Source of the DNA: Planctomycetota bacterium
GTDB taxonomy: Bacteria > Planctomycetota > UBA1135 > UBA2386
Length of the DNA stretch: 26,749 nucleotides
Assembly: GCA_016793305.1 (NCBI GenBank)
Contig: JAEUHU010000094.1
Span: 1 to 26,749 of the forward strand
Direction of reading: 5' to 3'
The notes under the pieces are model-generated. The model ran no database searches. It was not told where the DNA came from and worked only from the letters and a program-made list of their open reading frames with translations. Both the position numbers and the translations under genes were made by a program. This document shows positions 1 to 7,750 of this stretch, one piece after another. Numbering within the stretch: position 1 is the first letter of the stretch; each line of letters starts with the position of its first letter.

Positions 1-2
1 CG

Positions 3-356
3 GTGCACGTGTTCGACCTGCCCGGCGGCCGCGTCGAGCCCGGCGAGCTGCTGCACGAAGCGCTGCGCCGAGAACTGCGCGAGGAAACCGGTCTGGTGGT
101 GGTGGGCCTGCCGCGCTTCCTGTTCGTGCAGGAGGGCGAACGACGGCTCGCCGGCCTGCGGCGCCACGCCTGGCGCTCGTTCTTCTTCGAGGTCGACGTG
201 GCCGCCGGCGAACCGGTGGCAGGGGCCGAGGTGCTGGCGACGCGCTGGATGGACCCGGCCGAGCTGCGCCACCGCCTGACGGCGCCCTACCACGACAGCT
301 TCCGGCGCTGGCTCGAGGAGGGCGGCACGGTGTTCCACAGTGTCTGGGCCGACTGA
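3..356 (+). CDS. NUDIX hydrolase, 5'-truncated by window edge
   Basis: The reading frame is open to the first base and ends at the TGA at 354-356, so this is the C-terminal part of a protein. Counting from the GTG at position 3, residues 9-31 fit the NUDIX box GX5EX7REUXEEXGU exactly: G9, E15, then REL-REETG at 23-30. This motif binds the metal that hydrolyses a nucleoside diphosphate linked to another group. The strand that normally precedes the box is missing, so the true start lies outside the window and the GTG at 3 is probably internal. The substrate (ADP-ribose, dNTP, NDP-sugar or other) cannot be read from this fragment. The next gene starts 60 bp downstream on the same strand. Confidence 0.88.
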   Translation: MHVFDLPGGRVEPGELLHEALRRELREETGLVVVGLPRFLFVQEGERRLAGLRRHAWRSFFFEVDVAAGEPVAGAEVLATRWMDPAELRHRLTAPYHDSFRRWLEEGGTVFHSVWAD

Positions 357-415
357 GCGACCGAGCTGGTGCACGCGCCCGAACGGGGCCGCGCTGCCGA
401 GGATTTTCGATCTCG

Positions 416-1951
416 GTGCGACCGATCGAGGGGATCGCGCCACGTTGCGGTGTGACTTCCCTCCTCCTCCTCGTGGCGGTCGCTCCCGCCGTCTTGTTGG
501 TTCCCCTGGACGGCCGGCCGGTGCGTTTCGGCGCGCCCGTGCCGGCCGCCGCCGTGCAGCGCGGCCTGTGCCTCGACGGCCCGGGCAGCCTGCAGTGGCG
601 GCGCTTGCCGATCGGTCGCCCCGACGTCGACCCGGTCTGGGTCGAGATCGCGATCAGCGGGCCACCTGGCCTCGCCCGCGTGGTCGTCGGCGACGGACCG
701 CCGTGCCCGGAAGGCTCGGGGGCGGTGTTCGTGCGCGAGGTGCAGCACGAACTGCTGCCGCACGGACGCCTCGCGCGCACCACGTGGCGTTGGCTCGACG
801 GCACCACCGACCGCCTCGAACGCCTGACGTTCACCGCGCCGACCGAACTCGACGGCGAGCGCTACACGGCGGGCGAACACCGCACCGAACCCGACGCCTC
901 GTTCGCCGCCCGCGCCGACGTGGTGCTGCGGCTCGGTCGCACCTGGTTCGCCGACGTCGGGCTGCTGCCGCCGCACGGCGGCGGTGGCGACACGACGCGG
1001 CAGGTGCGCAAGCAACTCGCTGCCGCGCTGCCGGCGCTGCGCGAACTGCCCGGCCGGCGCGGGGCCGGCGACTACCTGCGCAGCGGCGAGGTGGTGACCA
1101 ACCTCGAGTTCGACACCACGCTGGCGTTGCTGCGGGCCGCGGTCGGCCTGCGCGACGCGGGGGCCTGGCAACGCGCGCGGCGTTCGGCGCGGCATCTGCT
1201 CGACCGCGACCTCGACGCGCGCACAGGGCTGCCGTTCCCGCACGGGCCGGACCATCGCACCGGCCAGCCCGAGCCCGGCCACGCGTGGCTGCAGGGGCTG
1301 TTGTGGGTCGGACTGCTGACCGCCGACGACGAACTGCTGCAGGCGGCGCAGGGCCTCGCGGCCGCACTCGCCGTGCAACCACCGAACGGCACCGGCCGCG
1401 AAGAACGGCTGCGCGACTACGCGTGGCCGCTGCTCGAACTCGAAGCCCTGCTGGCGATCGCCCCGGATCCGGTGCTGGCGCGTGCTTCCGACCGGCTCGC
1501 GGCGTCGATCCTGCGGCGATTCGACGCCACGCACGGCACGTTCCGTTTCGGCGAGGGCGAGGTCGGCGAGCGCGTCTACCTCGAGCGCGGCTGGCTGGTC
1601 GGCGGCGTGCTGCTGCCAGCGCTGCGGTTGCACGGGGAACGGCGCGGCAACGTCCGCGTGCTCGACGCGGTGGCGAAGGTCGAGCAGGCGCTGCTCACGC
1701 GCATCGGCCGCGGCGGCCAGGGTCTGCCGACGCACTGGCGGCTCGCCGCCGGCCAGGCGTTCGCCGAACACCGCGAAGAGGGCACCGCCGAGGCGGGGAT
1801 GCTGCTCGAAGGGCTGTCGGGCGACGCGCTGGCGCGCATGCTGCGCCGTGGTTCGGTGCGCGCCGCGGTGGTCGGCGTGCCGCGTGCCGACGACCCGGAC
1901 CTGGCGACGCAGTTCACGATGCTGGCCCGCTGCACCTGGGTGTGGCGCTGA
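416..1951 (+). CDS. Exported protein, likely RIFT-barrel plus alpha/alpha-toroid (PcRGLX/YetA-like polysaccharide lyase)
   Basis: A 511-aa protein with an N-terminal hydrophobic run (residues 14-30) that should act as a signal peptide or anchor. From the GTG at 416, a second GTG at 452 would give a more usual signal peptide starting just before the Leu-rich run; I cannot decide between them. Residues 33-80 read like the first beta domain of PcRGLX/YetA-type exo-lyases (GRPVRFGAPVP, then an LQWRRLP turn and a VWVEIAI strand). From about 195 on the protein is almost all helical, with paired helices and the conserved-looking stretch HGPDH...GHAWLQG at 276-294, as expected for an (alpha/alpha)6 toroid. 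An exported sugar-active enzyme is the best guess, but the family match is from memory and no catalytic residues were assigned. The neighbouring genes give no clear functional link. Confidence 0.7.
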   Translation: MRPIEGIAPRCGVTSLLLLVAVAPAVLLVPLDGRPVRFGAPVPAAAVQRGLCLDGPGSLQWRRLPIGRPDVDPVWVEIAISGPPGLARVVVGDGPPCPEGSGAVFVREVQHELLPHGRLARTTWRWLDGTTDRLERLTFTAPTELDGERYTAGEHRTEPDASFAARADVVLRLGRTWFADVGLLPPHGGGGDTTRQVRKQLAAALPALRELPGRRGAGDYLRSGEVVTNLEFDTTLALLRAAVGLRDAGAWQRARRSARHLLDRDLDARTGLPFPHGPDHRTGQPEPGHAWLQGLLWVGLLTADDELLQAAQGLAAALAVQPPNGTGREERLRDYAWPLLELEALLAIAPDPVLARASDRLAASILRRFDATHGTFRFGEGEVGERVYLERGWLVGGVLLPALRLHGERRGNVRVLDAVAKVEQALLTRIGRGGQGLPTHWRLAAGQAFAEHREEGTAEAGMLLEGLSGDALARMLRRGSVRAAVVGVPRADDPDLATQFTMLARCTWVWR

Positions 1952-1993
1952 GTGCGCTCGCGGTGCTGCAAGCCGGGCGCGGCCCTTGGCTCT

Positions 1994-3460
1994 TCAGCGC
2001 TTGGTCTCGCCCCGCACTTCGAGGTTCGCGAGCCAGTCCTCGTCGGCGCGCAGGATCGACAGCCGCACGGTGGCGCCACGGCTCTGTTCGACCAACTGCG
2101 CCAGATCGCGCAGCGAAGTCAGCGGCACCTCCCGTTCGCCGAACGGGCCGCGCACGATCGCGCCGAGCAGCAGGTCGTCGGGCAGCAGCACGGTGTCGGC
2201 CGGGCCGCCGCGCTCGACGCGACGCAGCCGGAGGGTCGAGCCGAACACGGCGACGCGCCGCAGGTTGGTGCCGCGGTAGAACGCGCGGGTCGCCTTCATC
2301 GCCAGTTCGTCGTCTTCCTGTCGGGAGATCTCGTCGACGGTGATGCCGAGCCCCCGCAGCAACGCACCCTGGTCGCGGCTCCACAGTTCGGGCGCCAGCT
2401 GGTGGGCCGCTCCGGCGCGCTGCACGGTCAGCGGCAGGGCCCGGTGCGGGCGTGCCGTCGCGAAGCGTCGCAGGTAGTCGAGGCGGGACCGCACCGGCTG
2501 GCCGTCGATCTCGCTCACCACGTCGCCGACCTGCAGGCCAGCCCGCGCCGCCGGGCTGTCGGCGACGATGCTGGCGACGGTCACGCGCCCGTCCGCCTCC
2601 GCCAGTTCGGCGCCGAGCCACGGCGCGCCGGTGCTCGCGGCGAGGCTGTCGCTGCGGAACAGCTCCTGTTCGAACTCCTTGCGCACCGCGTCGATCGGGA
2701 TCGCGAAGCCGATGTTCTCGGCACCCATCGCCATCGCGTTGTTGATGCCGATCAGGCGGCCGGTGATGTCGAGCAGGGCGCCACCGCTGTTCCCCTGGTT
2801 GATCGCGGCGTCGGTCTGCAGCAGCCCCGCGTACTCACGCAGCTGGCCGTCCGGGGCGCGCACCTGGATCGAGCGGTCGATCGCCGACAGCACGCCGCTG
2901 GTCACCGTGTTGGCATGGCCTTGTGGGTTGCCGATCGCGACCACCGTCTCGCCGATCATCAGTCCGCCCGAGCGGCCGACCTCGATCGGCTTCACTCGTT
3001 CGTCGCCTTCGAGGCGCAGCTGCAGCAGCGCCAGGTCGCGGCGCGGCGAAGTCGACAGCACCTTGGCGCTGCGCGAGCGGCCGTCGCGCAGCTTGACGAC
3101 CACGTCGAGGGATGCCCCACGGCGCTCGTCGAGCACCACCGGGGCGACCACGTGCCAGTTGGTGATCACCAGTCCCTGGTCGTCGAGGATCACGCCCGAA
3201 CCCTGGCCCTCGGTCACCGCGTTGCCGCGCGCGAGCTGGTGCTGCAGGTAGATGCTGACCACCGAGTCGGCGGCGCGCTGCACGGCCCGGACCACCGGCG
3301 TGGTGCGCAGGTCGAGGTCGTTGGCGTCGGGCTCGACGACCTGCAGCACCGAGGAACGCGACTGCAGCTTGGTCCCTGGGTCCTGGGGCGGCCCCTCCTG
3401 GGCGAGCAGCGGCAGCACCAGCAGCAGGGGGACGAACGGCACACGAAGGTCCGGAGTCAT
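1994..3460 (-). CDS. HtrA/DegP-type periplasmic serine protease (S1C) with PDZ domain
   Basis: 488 aa with a clear signal peptide (residues 1-21, ending LLA-QEG). The trypsin-like domain spans about 55-265 and has the full triad: H103 in ITNWHVV, D142 in RRDLALLQL and S225 in NQGNSGGALL. A PDZ domain follows at about 281-350 (WLGAEL, then SPAARAGLQVGDVV and IDGQPV). A second, poorly conserved PDZ-like region covers about 365-475. The family degrades or refolds damaged envelope proteins. The start is supported by GAGG seven bases upstream on the minus strand. It is divergent from the thioesterase gene, with 89 bp between the two starts. Which HtrA paralogue (DegP, DegQ or DegS-like) cannot be settled; two PDZ regions favour DegP/DegQ. 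Confidence 0.93.
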   Translation of the reverse strand: MTPDLRVPFVPLLLVLPLLAQEGPPQDPGTKLQSRSSVLQVVEPDANDLDLRTTPVVRAVQRAADSVVSIYLQHQLARGNAVTEGQGSGVILDDQGLVITNWHVVAPVVLDERRGASLDVVVKLRDGRSRSAKVLSTSPRRDLALLQLRLEGDERVKPIEVGRSGGLMIGETVVAIGNPQGHANTVTSGVLSAIDRSIQVRAPDGQLREYAGLLQTDAAINQGNSGGALLDITGRLIGINNAMAMGAENIGFAIPIDAVRKEFEQELFRSDSLAASTGAPWLGAELAEADGRVTVASIVADSPAARAGLQVGDVVSEIDGQPVRSRLDYLRRFATARPHRALPLTVQRAGAAHQLAPELWSRDQGALLRGLGITVDEISRQEDDELAMKATRAFYRGTNLRRVAVFGSTLRLRRVERGGPADTVLLPDDLLLGAIVRGPFGEREVPLTSLRDLAQLVEQSRGATVRLSILRADEDWLANLEVRGETKR

Positions 3461-3549
3461 GGAGGTCCTCGGGCTCTACGAACGAGGGCCGCCAAGCCTC
3501 CGGACTGACCGGGCTCGCTTCGCCGCCTCGCTGCGGCCAGGATACCACC

Positions 3550-3951
3550 ATGTTCTTCCGCTTCGCCGCCGACGTGCCGCTCCGCTGGGTCGACGTGGAT
3601 TCGGCCGGGGTCGTCAACAACGCTGTCTACCTGAGCCTGTGCGAGCAGGCGCGCCTGCTCTACTTCCAGCACCTTGGGCTGCTGCAGGACCACCGGGTGC
3701 CGTACGTGCTGGCCGAGGCGAACGTCAAGTTCCTGCGGCCCGGACGACTCGGTGGCAAGGTCGAAGTCGCTGTACGGGTGCGCTCGCTCGGCACCACCAG
3801 CTTCCACACGGACTACGAAGTGCGCTCCGGCGACGAAGTGCTGGTGACCTCGACCGCGGTGCTGGTCCACGTCGATGCGAACTTCAAGCCGAGCCCGCTG
3901 CCCGACGAGTGGCGGCAGACGATCGCGCAGTTCGAAGAACTCCCGGCCTGA
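3550..3951 (+). CDS. Acyl-CoA thioesterase, YbgC/FadM family (4HBT hot-dog fold)
   Basis: 133 aa, the usual length for this family. The N-terminal pattern RWVDVDSAGVVNNAVYLSL followed by CEQAR is the 4HBT signature seen in YbgC, FadM and 4-hydroxybenzoyl-CoA thioesterases; D15 or D17 would be the catalytic acid. These enzymes hydrolyse acyl-CoA thioesters in the cytoplasm. The VNN triplet in place of the YbgC-type VYH is closer to FadM-like members, so a long-chain or aromatic acyl-CoA substrate is possible, but this is inference. AGGA lies eight bases before the ATG. It is transcribed away from htrA and converges on the YkgJ-type gene, whose stop lies nine bases beyond its own stop. Confidence 0.88.
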   Translation: MFFRFAADVPLRWVDVDSAGVVNNAVYLSLCEQARLLYFQHLGLLQDHRVPYVLAEANVKFLRPGRLGGKVEVAVRVRSLGTTSFHTDYEVRSGDEVLVTSTAVLVHVDANFKPSPLPDEWRQTIAQFEELPA

Positions 3952-3960
3952 CCCCCGGCT

Positions 3961-4614
3961 TCATGGCACGGGCCGGGCCGCCGCGAACGAAGCCAGCACC
4001 GCTGCGAGTTCGCCCTGTTCGACCCGAGGCCGGTGCCCGAGTCCCTCGTGCAGCGCCAGCAGCGCACTGCGCAGCTCGCGGCTGCCGATGGGCTCGTCGC
4101 GGTCGAGTGCCGCGACGGCGCCGAGGCCACGCCAGAACGCGACCTCGTCGCGCGGCACCTCGCCGCTGCCGTGCAGTGCGGCGGCACAGGCCTCCGCCGA
4201 GCGGCTGGCGAGGGCCCGGCACGGCAGCGGGCGTGCCTCGTAGGCGCGACAGCGACCGTGCTCGAGCAGCGGGCAGGCGTGGCCGACCAGTTGTTCCCAT
4301 GGCGTCGCTGCGCCTGGTGCTCGGCAGGCCGCCAGAACTCGCTGGTGGGACTCTGCGCCGTGCTCGGCGAGTGCCAGGTGCAGCCGCAGCGCCTCGCCGA
4401 ACGTGACGCCGACCGGGAAGTGGCAGCAGTGCGCGCATCCGTCGCGGCACGCGCGCGGCCGTTCCGGGGCCGCGGCGAGCCACGCCGAGGACGCTGCGTG
4501 CACCGCCGCCGCAGCGGCGGCCGGATCGGCGCCGCGGACGGTCCTGGGCACACCACCGAGGGCTGCGGCTGCCGCCTCGAGGCCGCGGTAGTACTCGTCG
4601 AGGCTCGTCGCCAT
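3961..4614 (-). CDS. YkgJ-family cysteine cluster protein
   Basis: 217 aa. Two cysteine groups match the YkgJ (CxxCxxCC) family: C56, C60, C63 and C64 in the stretch CRDGCAHCC, then C114, C122 and C132 in the family pattern CPLL-x3-G-x-C-x2-YE-x-RPL-x-CR, plus C143. Such proteins are thought to bind zinc or an iron-sulfur cluster; their reaction is not established. No signal peptide, so it is probably cytoplasmic. The first 50 residues are Ala-rich and helical. It is divergent from the TPR peptidase gene (89 bp apart), with an inverted repeat at 4630-4649 between them. Confidence 0.85.
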   Translation of the reverse strand: MATSLDEYYRGLEAAAAALGGVPRTVRGADPAAAAAAVHAASSAWLAAAPERPRACRDGCAHCCHFPVGVTFGEALRLHLALAEHGAESHQRVLAACRAPGAATPWEQLVGHACPLLEHGRCRAYEARPLPCRALASRSAEACAAALHGSGEVPRDEVAFWRGLGAVAALDRDEPIGSRELRSALLALHEGLGHRPRVEQGELAAVLASFAAARPVP

Positions 4615-4629
4615 GTCGGGAATGCTAGG

Positions 4630-4649
4630 CCGGACCGCCGGTGGTCCGG
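4630..4649. repeat. Inverted repeat in the ykgJ-like / TPR-peptidase divergent region
   Basis: Perfect 7-bp arms CCGGACC (4630-4636) and GGTCCGG (4643-4649) flank a 6-base loop. The right arm also pairs with the following GGACC (GGTCC-G-GGACC, 4643-4653), so two overlapping dyads share one arm. It lies 15 bp upstream of the minus-strand start and 54 bp upstream of the plus-strand start, a sensible place for an operator. No promoter boxes were identified. Confidence 0.4.
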
Positions 4650-4703
4650 GACCAGGAAGTCGCCGACACCGGGTCGTGTGCTCCAGTATGGTGCCGTGCC
4701 TCC

Positions 4704-7700
4704 ATGGTCCGATTCCGTTCGTTGCTCTGGTCCTGGTCGTGCCTGCTGTCGTCGGTCGTGCTGCCGGCCCAGGAACCCGACGACGCCGACGATCTCGTGG
4801 GCCTGCTGCGCACGGCCCAGCAGAAGCTGCAGCGTGGCGAGTGGAGCTCGGCGACCAATCGGTTCGAGGAGCTGCTCGACGCGCTCGCCGAGGAGCCGGC
4901 GACGCCAGCGAACGCCGAGCTCGGCACGCAGGCCCAGCTGGGCCTGTGGACCATCGCCAGCCGACGCGGGCAGTACGAGGAGGTGACCTTCGGCATCACC
5001 GCGGCCGACGCGGCGGTGCGCCAGCATCCGGAGGTGCAGCGGCTGCACGCCGCGATGCTGCGCCGCACTGGTGGCTACGCCGAGGCGGCGCGGATGCTGC
5101 AGACGCTGCTCGATGCCAACCCGACCAGCTGCGAGCTGCGCCACGAACTCGGCGAGGTGCTGTGGGCGGACGGTCGCCGCAACGACGCCCGCGCCTTGTG
5201 GCAGGCGAACGCCGACGCCAAGGACGTGTCGCCAGTGCGCGGTGGATCGACCGGGTCGGACCGTCCGGCCGGGCCGAGTGCGCGCGAACTCGCGTTCCGC
5301 GGTCGCTCGATGTATCGGCTCGGCGGGCGCGACCAGCTCGAAGCGGCGAGCCAGGTGCTCGTCGACAGCCTGCAGCTGGCCCCGGACCAGGCCGAGGCGC
5401 GCATCACCCTCGGGCTCGTCAAGTTCGCGGCCTACGGCGAGGCCAGCGGCTTCCCGAGCGGCGAGAAGGACCTGAAGCAGGCGCTGCAGACGCACGTCGA
5501 CCACGAAGAGGCCCTGCTGGCGATGTACCGCATTCGCAGCGCCAACATGGTGCTCGACGGGGCGAAGACCGAGTCGTTCCTCGACCGCGTGCTCGAACGC
5601 AACGAACGCTGCGTCGAGGCCATCGTGCATCGCGCCGGCAACGTGCTCGACGATCGCCGCTACCGCGACGCCGCGCGCATGCTCGACGCGGCGCTGGCGA
5701 TCGACCCGAACGACCGCATCACCCTGTGCCACCGCGCCGCCGCCGCCTACCTGCTGCACGAGGCCGACGACTACGCGGCGTTCCGCGCCCGGGCGCTGGC
5801 CGGCGACCCGGGCTGGCCCGAGTGCGACCGCATCCTCGCCGAGCACCTGTGCGCGCTGTACCGCTTCGGCGACGCGGTGCCGTTCTTCGAGGCGGCGCTG
5901 CAGCAGGCCCCCGACGACGTGCCGACGCTGCAGGGGCTCGCCCGGGCCTGCATCTACACCGCCGAGTCGGCGCGCGCGCGCGAACTGCTCGATCGCTGCA
6001 AGCAGCTCGCCAAGGGGCTCAACGATCCGTGGCGCAGCAACGCCACGATGCTGCAGAAGCGGCTCGACGACCAGTACACGACGGTCGGCCACGAGCGCTT
6101 CGACGTGCAGATGCACCGCGACGACCTCGACGTGCTGCAGCACTACCTGCTGCCCTTGCAGCTGGAGGCTGCCGAGGTGCTCGGCGCGCGCTACGGGTTC
6201 CGGCCCGAGCGCCCGACCAAGCTCGAGGTGCTGCACACCTGGGACGACTTCTCGGTGCGCACGATCGGCTTCACGGGCTTCACCGCGCTCGGGGCGTGCT
6301 TCGGGCGGCTGATCACGCTGGTGTCGCCCGGCGACGCCGACCTGCGCCGGCAGGAGTTCATGTGGGAGGCGACGGTCTGGCACGAGTACGTGCACGTGCT
6401 GACGCTCGGCCTCAGCAACAACCGCGTGCCGCGCTGGCTGACCGAGGGCTTCTCGGTCTACGAGGAGAAGACCCGCGACCCGTCGTGGGAGCGCGGCATG
6501 GACCGCGAGCTGTTCGACGCGTTCGCCAACCAGGACATCCCGCCGGTGCATCTGCTGAACCGGCTGTTCCGCGGCCCGCGCATCCTGTTCGGCTACTACC
6601 AGGGTGGGCTGATCGTCGAGTTCCTGACCAAGCGCTACGGCTTCGACAAGGCGCTGCTGCTGCTCCGGGCGTTCGCCGAGGACCTCGACACCGAGGAAGC
6701 GTTCGAGAAGGCGCTCGGCATCGCGTCGCGGGTGTTCGACCAGCAGTTCCTCGACTTCGTGCAGCAGGAGAAGCTGCGCGGCATGCGGCTCGTGCCGCAC
6801 CACGACGACGCGGCGGTGGCGCGGCTGCAGGCGCGGGCCCAGAAGGACCCTCGCAACCTGCAGGTGCGCATCGACCTCGCCTGGGCGTGCCTCGATCGCG
6901 ACAACCCGGTCGATGCCGGCCGCTGGCTCGCCGAGGTGCTTCGCGTCGATCCCGAGCACGGCCAGGCCCAGCTGGTGCGCGCCGAACTGCTGCGTTCGCG
7001 CCAGCAGCTCGACGAGGCGCTGGAGTGTTGGCGCCGCGGCTTCGGCAAGGGTGCCGACGACTTCGACTCGCGCATCGCCTGCGGCCGCACTCTGCTGGCC
7101 AAGGGCGACCAGGACGGCGCGATCGCGATGTGGGAGGCGGCCAAGGCCTGTTGGCCCACCTGCACCGAGCAACAGAACGCGCCCGAACTGCTGCTGGCCC
7201 GGCTCTACCGGGAGCGCGGCGACGAAGCGAAGGAGCAGGCGGAGATGCGCACCTGGTGCAAGCGCTCGGGCCGCGCCTACCAGCCGCGTTGGCGGCTCGC
7301 CGAGTTCGAACGCGAGGCTGGACGAAGGGCCGAGGAGCTGCGCTTCCTGGTCGAGTGCAACCGCATCGACCCGTTCCATCGCGAGCTGCACCTGCGCATG
7401 GCGGCGGCGTGTGTGGCGCTCGGCAAGAAGGTCGAGGCGGCGCGCGAGTACGAGGTCGCCGCCGCGGTCACGCCGAAGCTCGACCGCCAGTACCTCGACA
7501 GCGAGCAGCGCCCCGAGACCGGTGGGCCCGACGACCTCGAGCAGCGGGCCACGGCGTGGCTCGCGGCGGCGAAGCTGCGGCGCGAACTCGGCGACACCGA
7601 ACGGGCGCTGAACCTGCTCGATCGTCTGCTGCGCGAGGCCTCTGGCACCGGTGCGGAGGCCGAGGCGCGCGGGCTTCTGGCGGAGTGGCGAGGCCGTTGA
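4704..7700 (+). CDS. Exported TPR protein with gluzincin (peptidase MA-like) domain
   Basis: 998 aa from the ATG at 4704. I prefer this start over an in-frame upstream one at 4641 because it puts a clean signal peptide (MVRFRSLLWSWSCLLSSVVLPAQ) at the N-terminus; there is no clear Shine-Dalgarno. About 28-500 and 700-990 consist of repeated helix pairs with TPR character (for example A-x-LLRTAQQKLQRGEW, and EALLAMYRIRSAN). In between is a zinc-peptidase core: HEYVH with H560, E561 and H564, then WLTEGFSVYEE with E581 as third ligand, the HExxH-x(16)-E layout of gluzincins. It should act in the periplasm or at the cell surface, with the TPRs as a protein-binding scaffold. The substrate is unknown. 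It ends 50 bp before the DnaA-like gene. Confidence 0.85.
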   Translation: MVRFRSLLWSWSCLLSSVVLPAQEPDDADDLVGLLRTAQQKLQRGEWSSATNRFEELLDALAEEPATPANAELGTQAQLGLWTIASRRGQYEEVTFGITAADAAVRQHPEVQRLHAAMLRRTGGYAEAARMLQTLLDANPTSCELRHELGEVLWADGRRNDARALWQANADAKDVSPVRGGSTGSDRPAGPSARELAFRGRSMYRLGGRDQLEAASQVLVDSLQLAPDQAEARITLGLVKFAAYGEASGFPSGEKDLKQALQTHVDHEEALLAMYRIRSANMVLDGAKTESFLDRVLERNERCVEAIVHRAGNVLDDRRYRDAARMLDAALAIDPNDRITLCHRAAAAYLLHEADDYAAFRARALAGDPGWPECDRILAEHLCALYRFGDAVPFFEAALQQAPDDVPTLQGLARACIYTAESARARELLDRCKQLAKGLNDPWRSNATMLQKRLDDQYTTVGHERFDVQMHRDDLDVLQHYLLPLQLEAAEVLGARYGFRPERPTKLEVLHTWDDFSVRTIGFTGFTALGACFGRLITLVSPGDADLRRQEFMWEATVWHEYVHVLTLGLSNNRVPRWLTEGFSVYEEKTRDPSWERGMDRELFDAFANQDIPPVHLLNRLFRGPRILFGYYQGGLIVEFLTKRYGFDKALLLLRAFAEDLDTEEAFEKALGIASRVFDQQFLDFVQQEKLRGMRLVPHHDDAAVARLQARAQKDPRNLQVRIDLAWACLDRDNPVDAGRWLAEVLRVDPEHGQAQLVRAELLRSRQQLDEALECWRRGFGKGADDFDSRIACGRTLLAKGDQDGAIAMWEAAKACWPTCTEQQNAPELLLARLYRERGDEAKEQAEMRTWCKRSGRAYQPRWRLAEFEREAGRRAEELRFLVECNRIDPFHRELHLRMAAACVALGKKVEAAREYEVAAAVTPKLDRQYLDSEQRPETGGPDDLEQRATAWLAAAKLRRELGDTERALNLLDRLLREASGTGAEAEARGLLAEWRGR

Positions 7701-7750
7701 CGAGTTGCTAGCGTTGGCCCCCCGGCCGCTCGTGGTCGGACGCCACACCC

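Noticed and set aside
4641..4703. Upstream start for the TPR peptidase at 4641
   Set aside because: It would bury the signal peptide behind 21 residues and cover part of the divergent-region dyad.
3813..7748. Very long open frame on the minus strand opposite the TPR peptidase gene
   Set aside because: It is antisense to three well-supported genes, has Arg/Ala/Val/Gln-rich low-complexity composition and no recognisable domain; such shadow frames are expected at this GC content.
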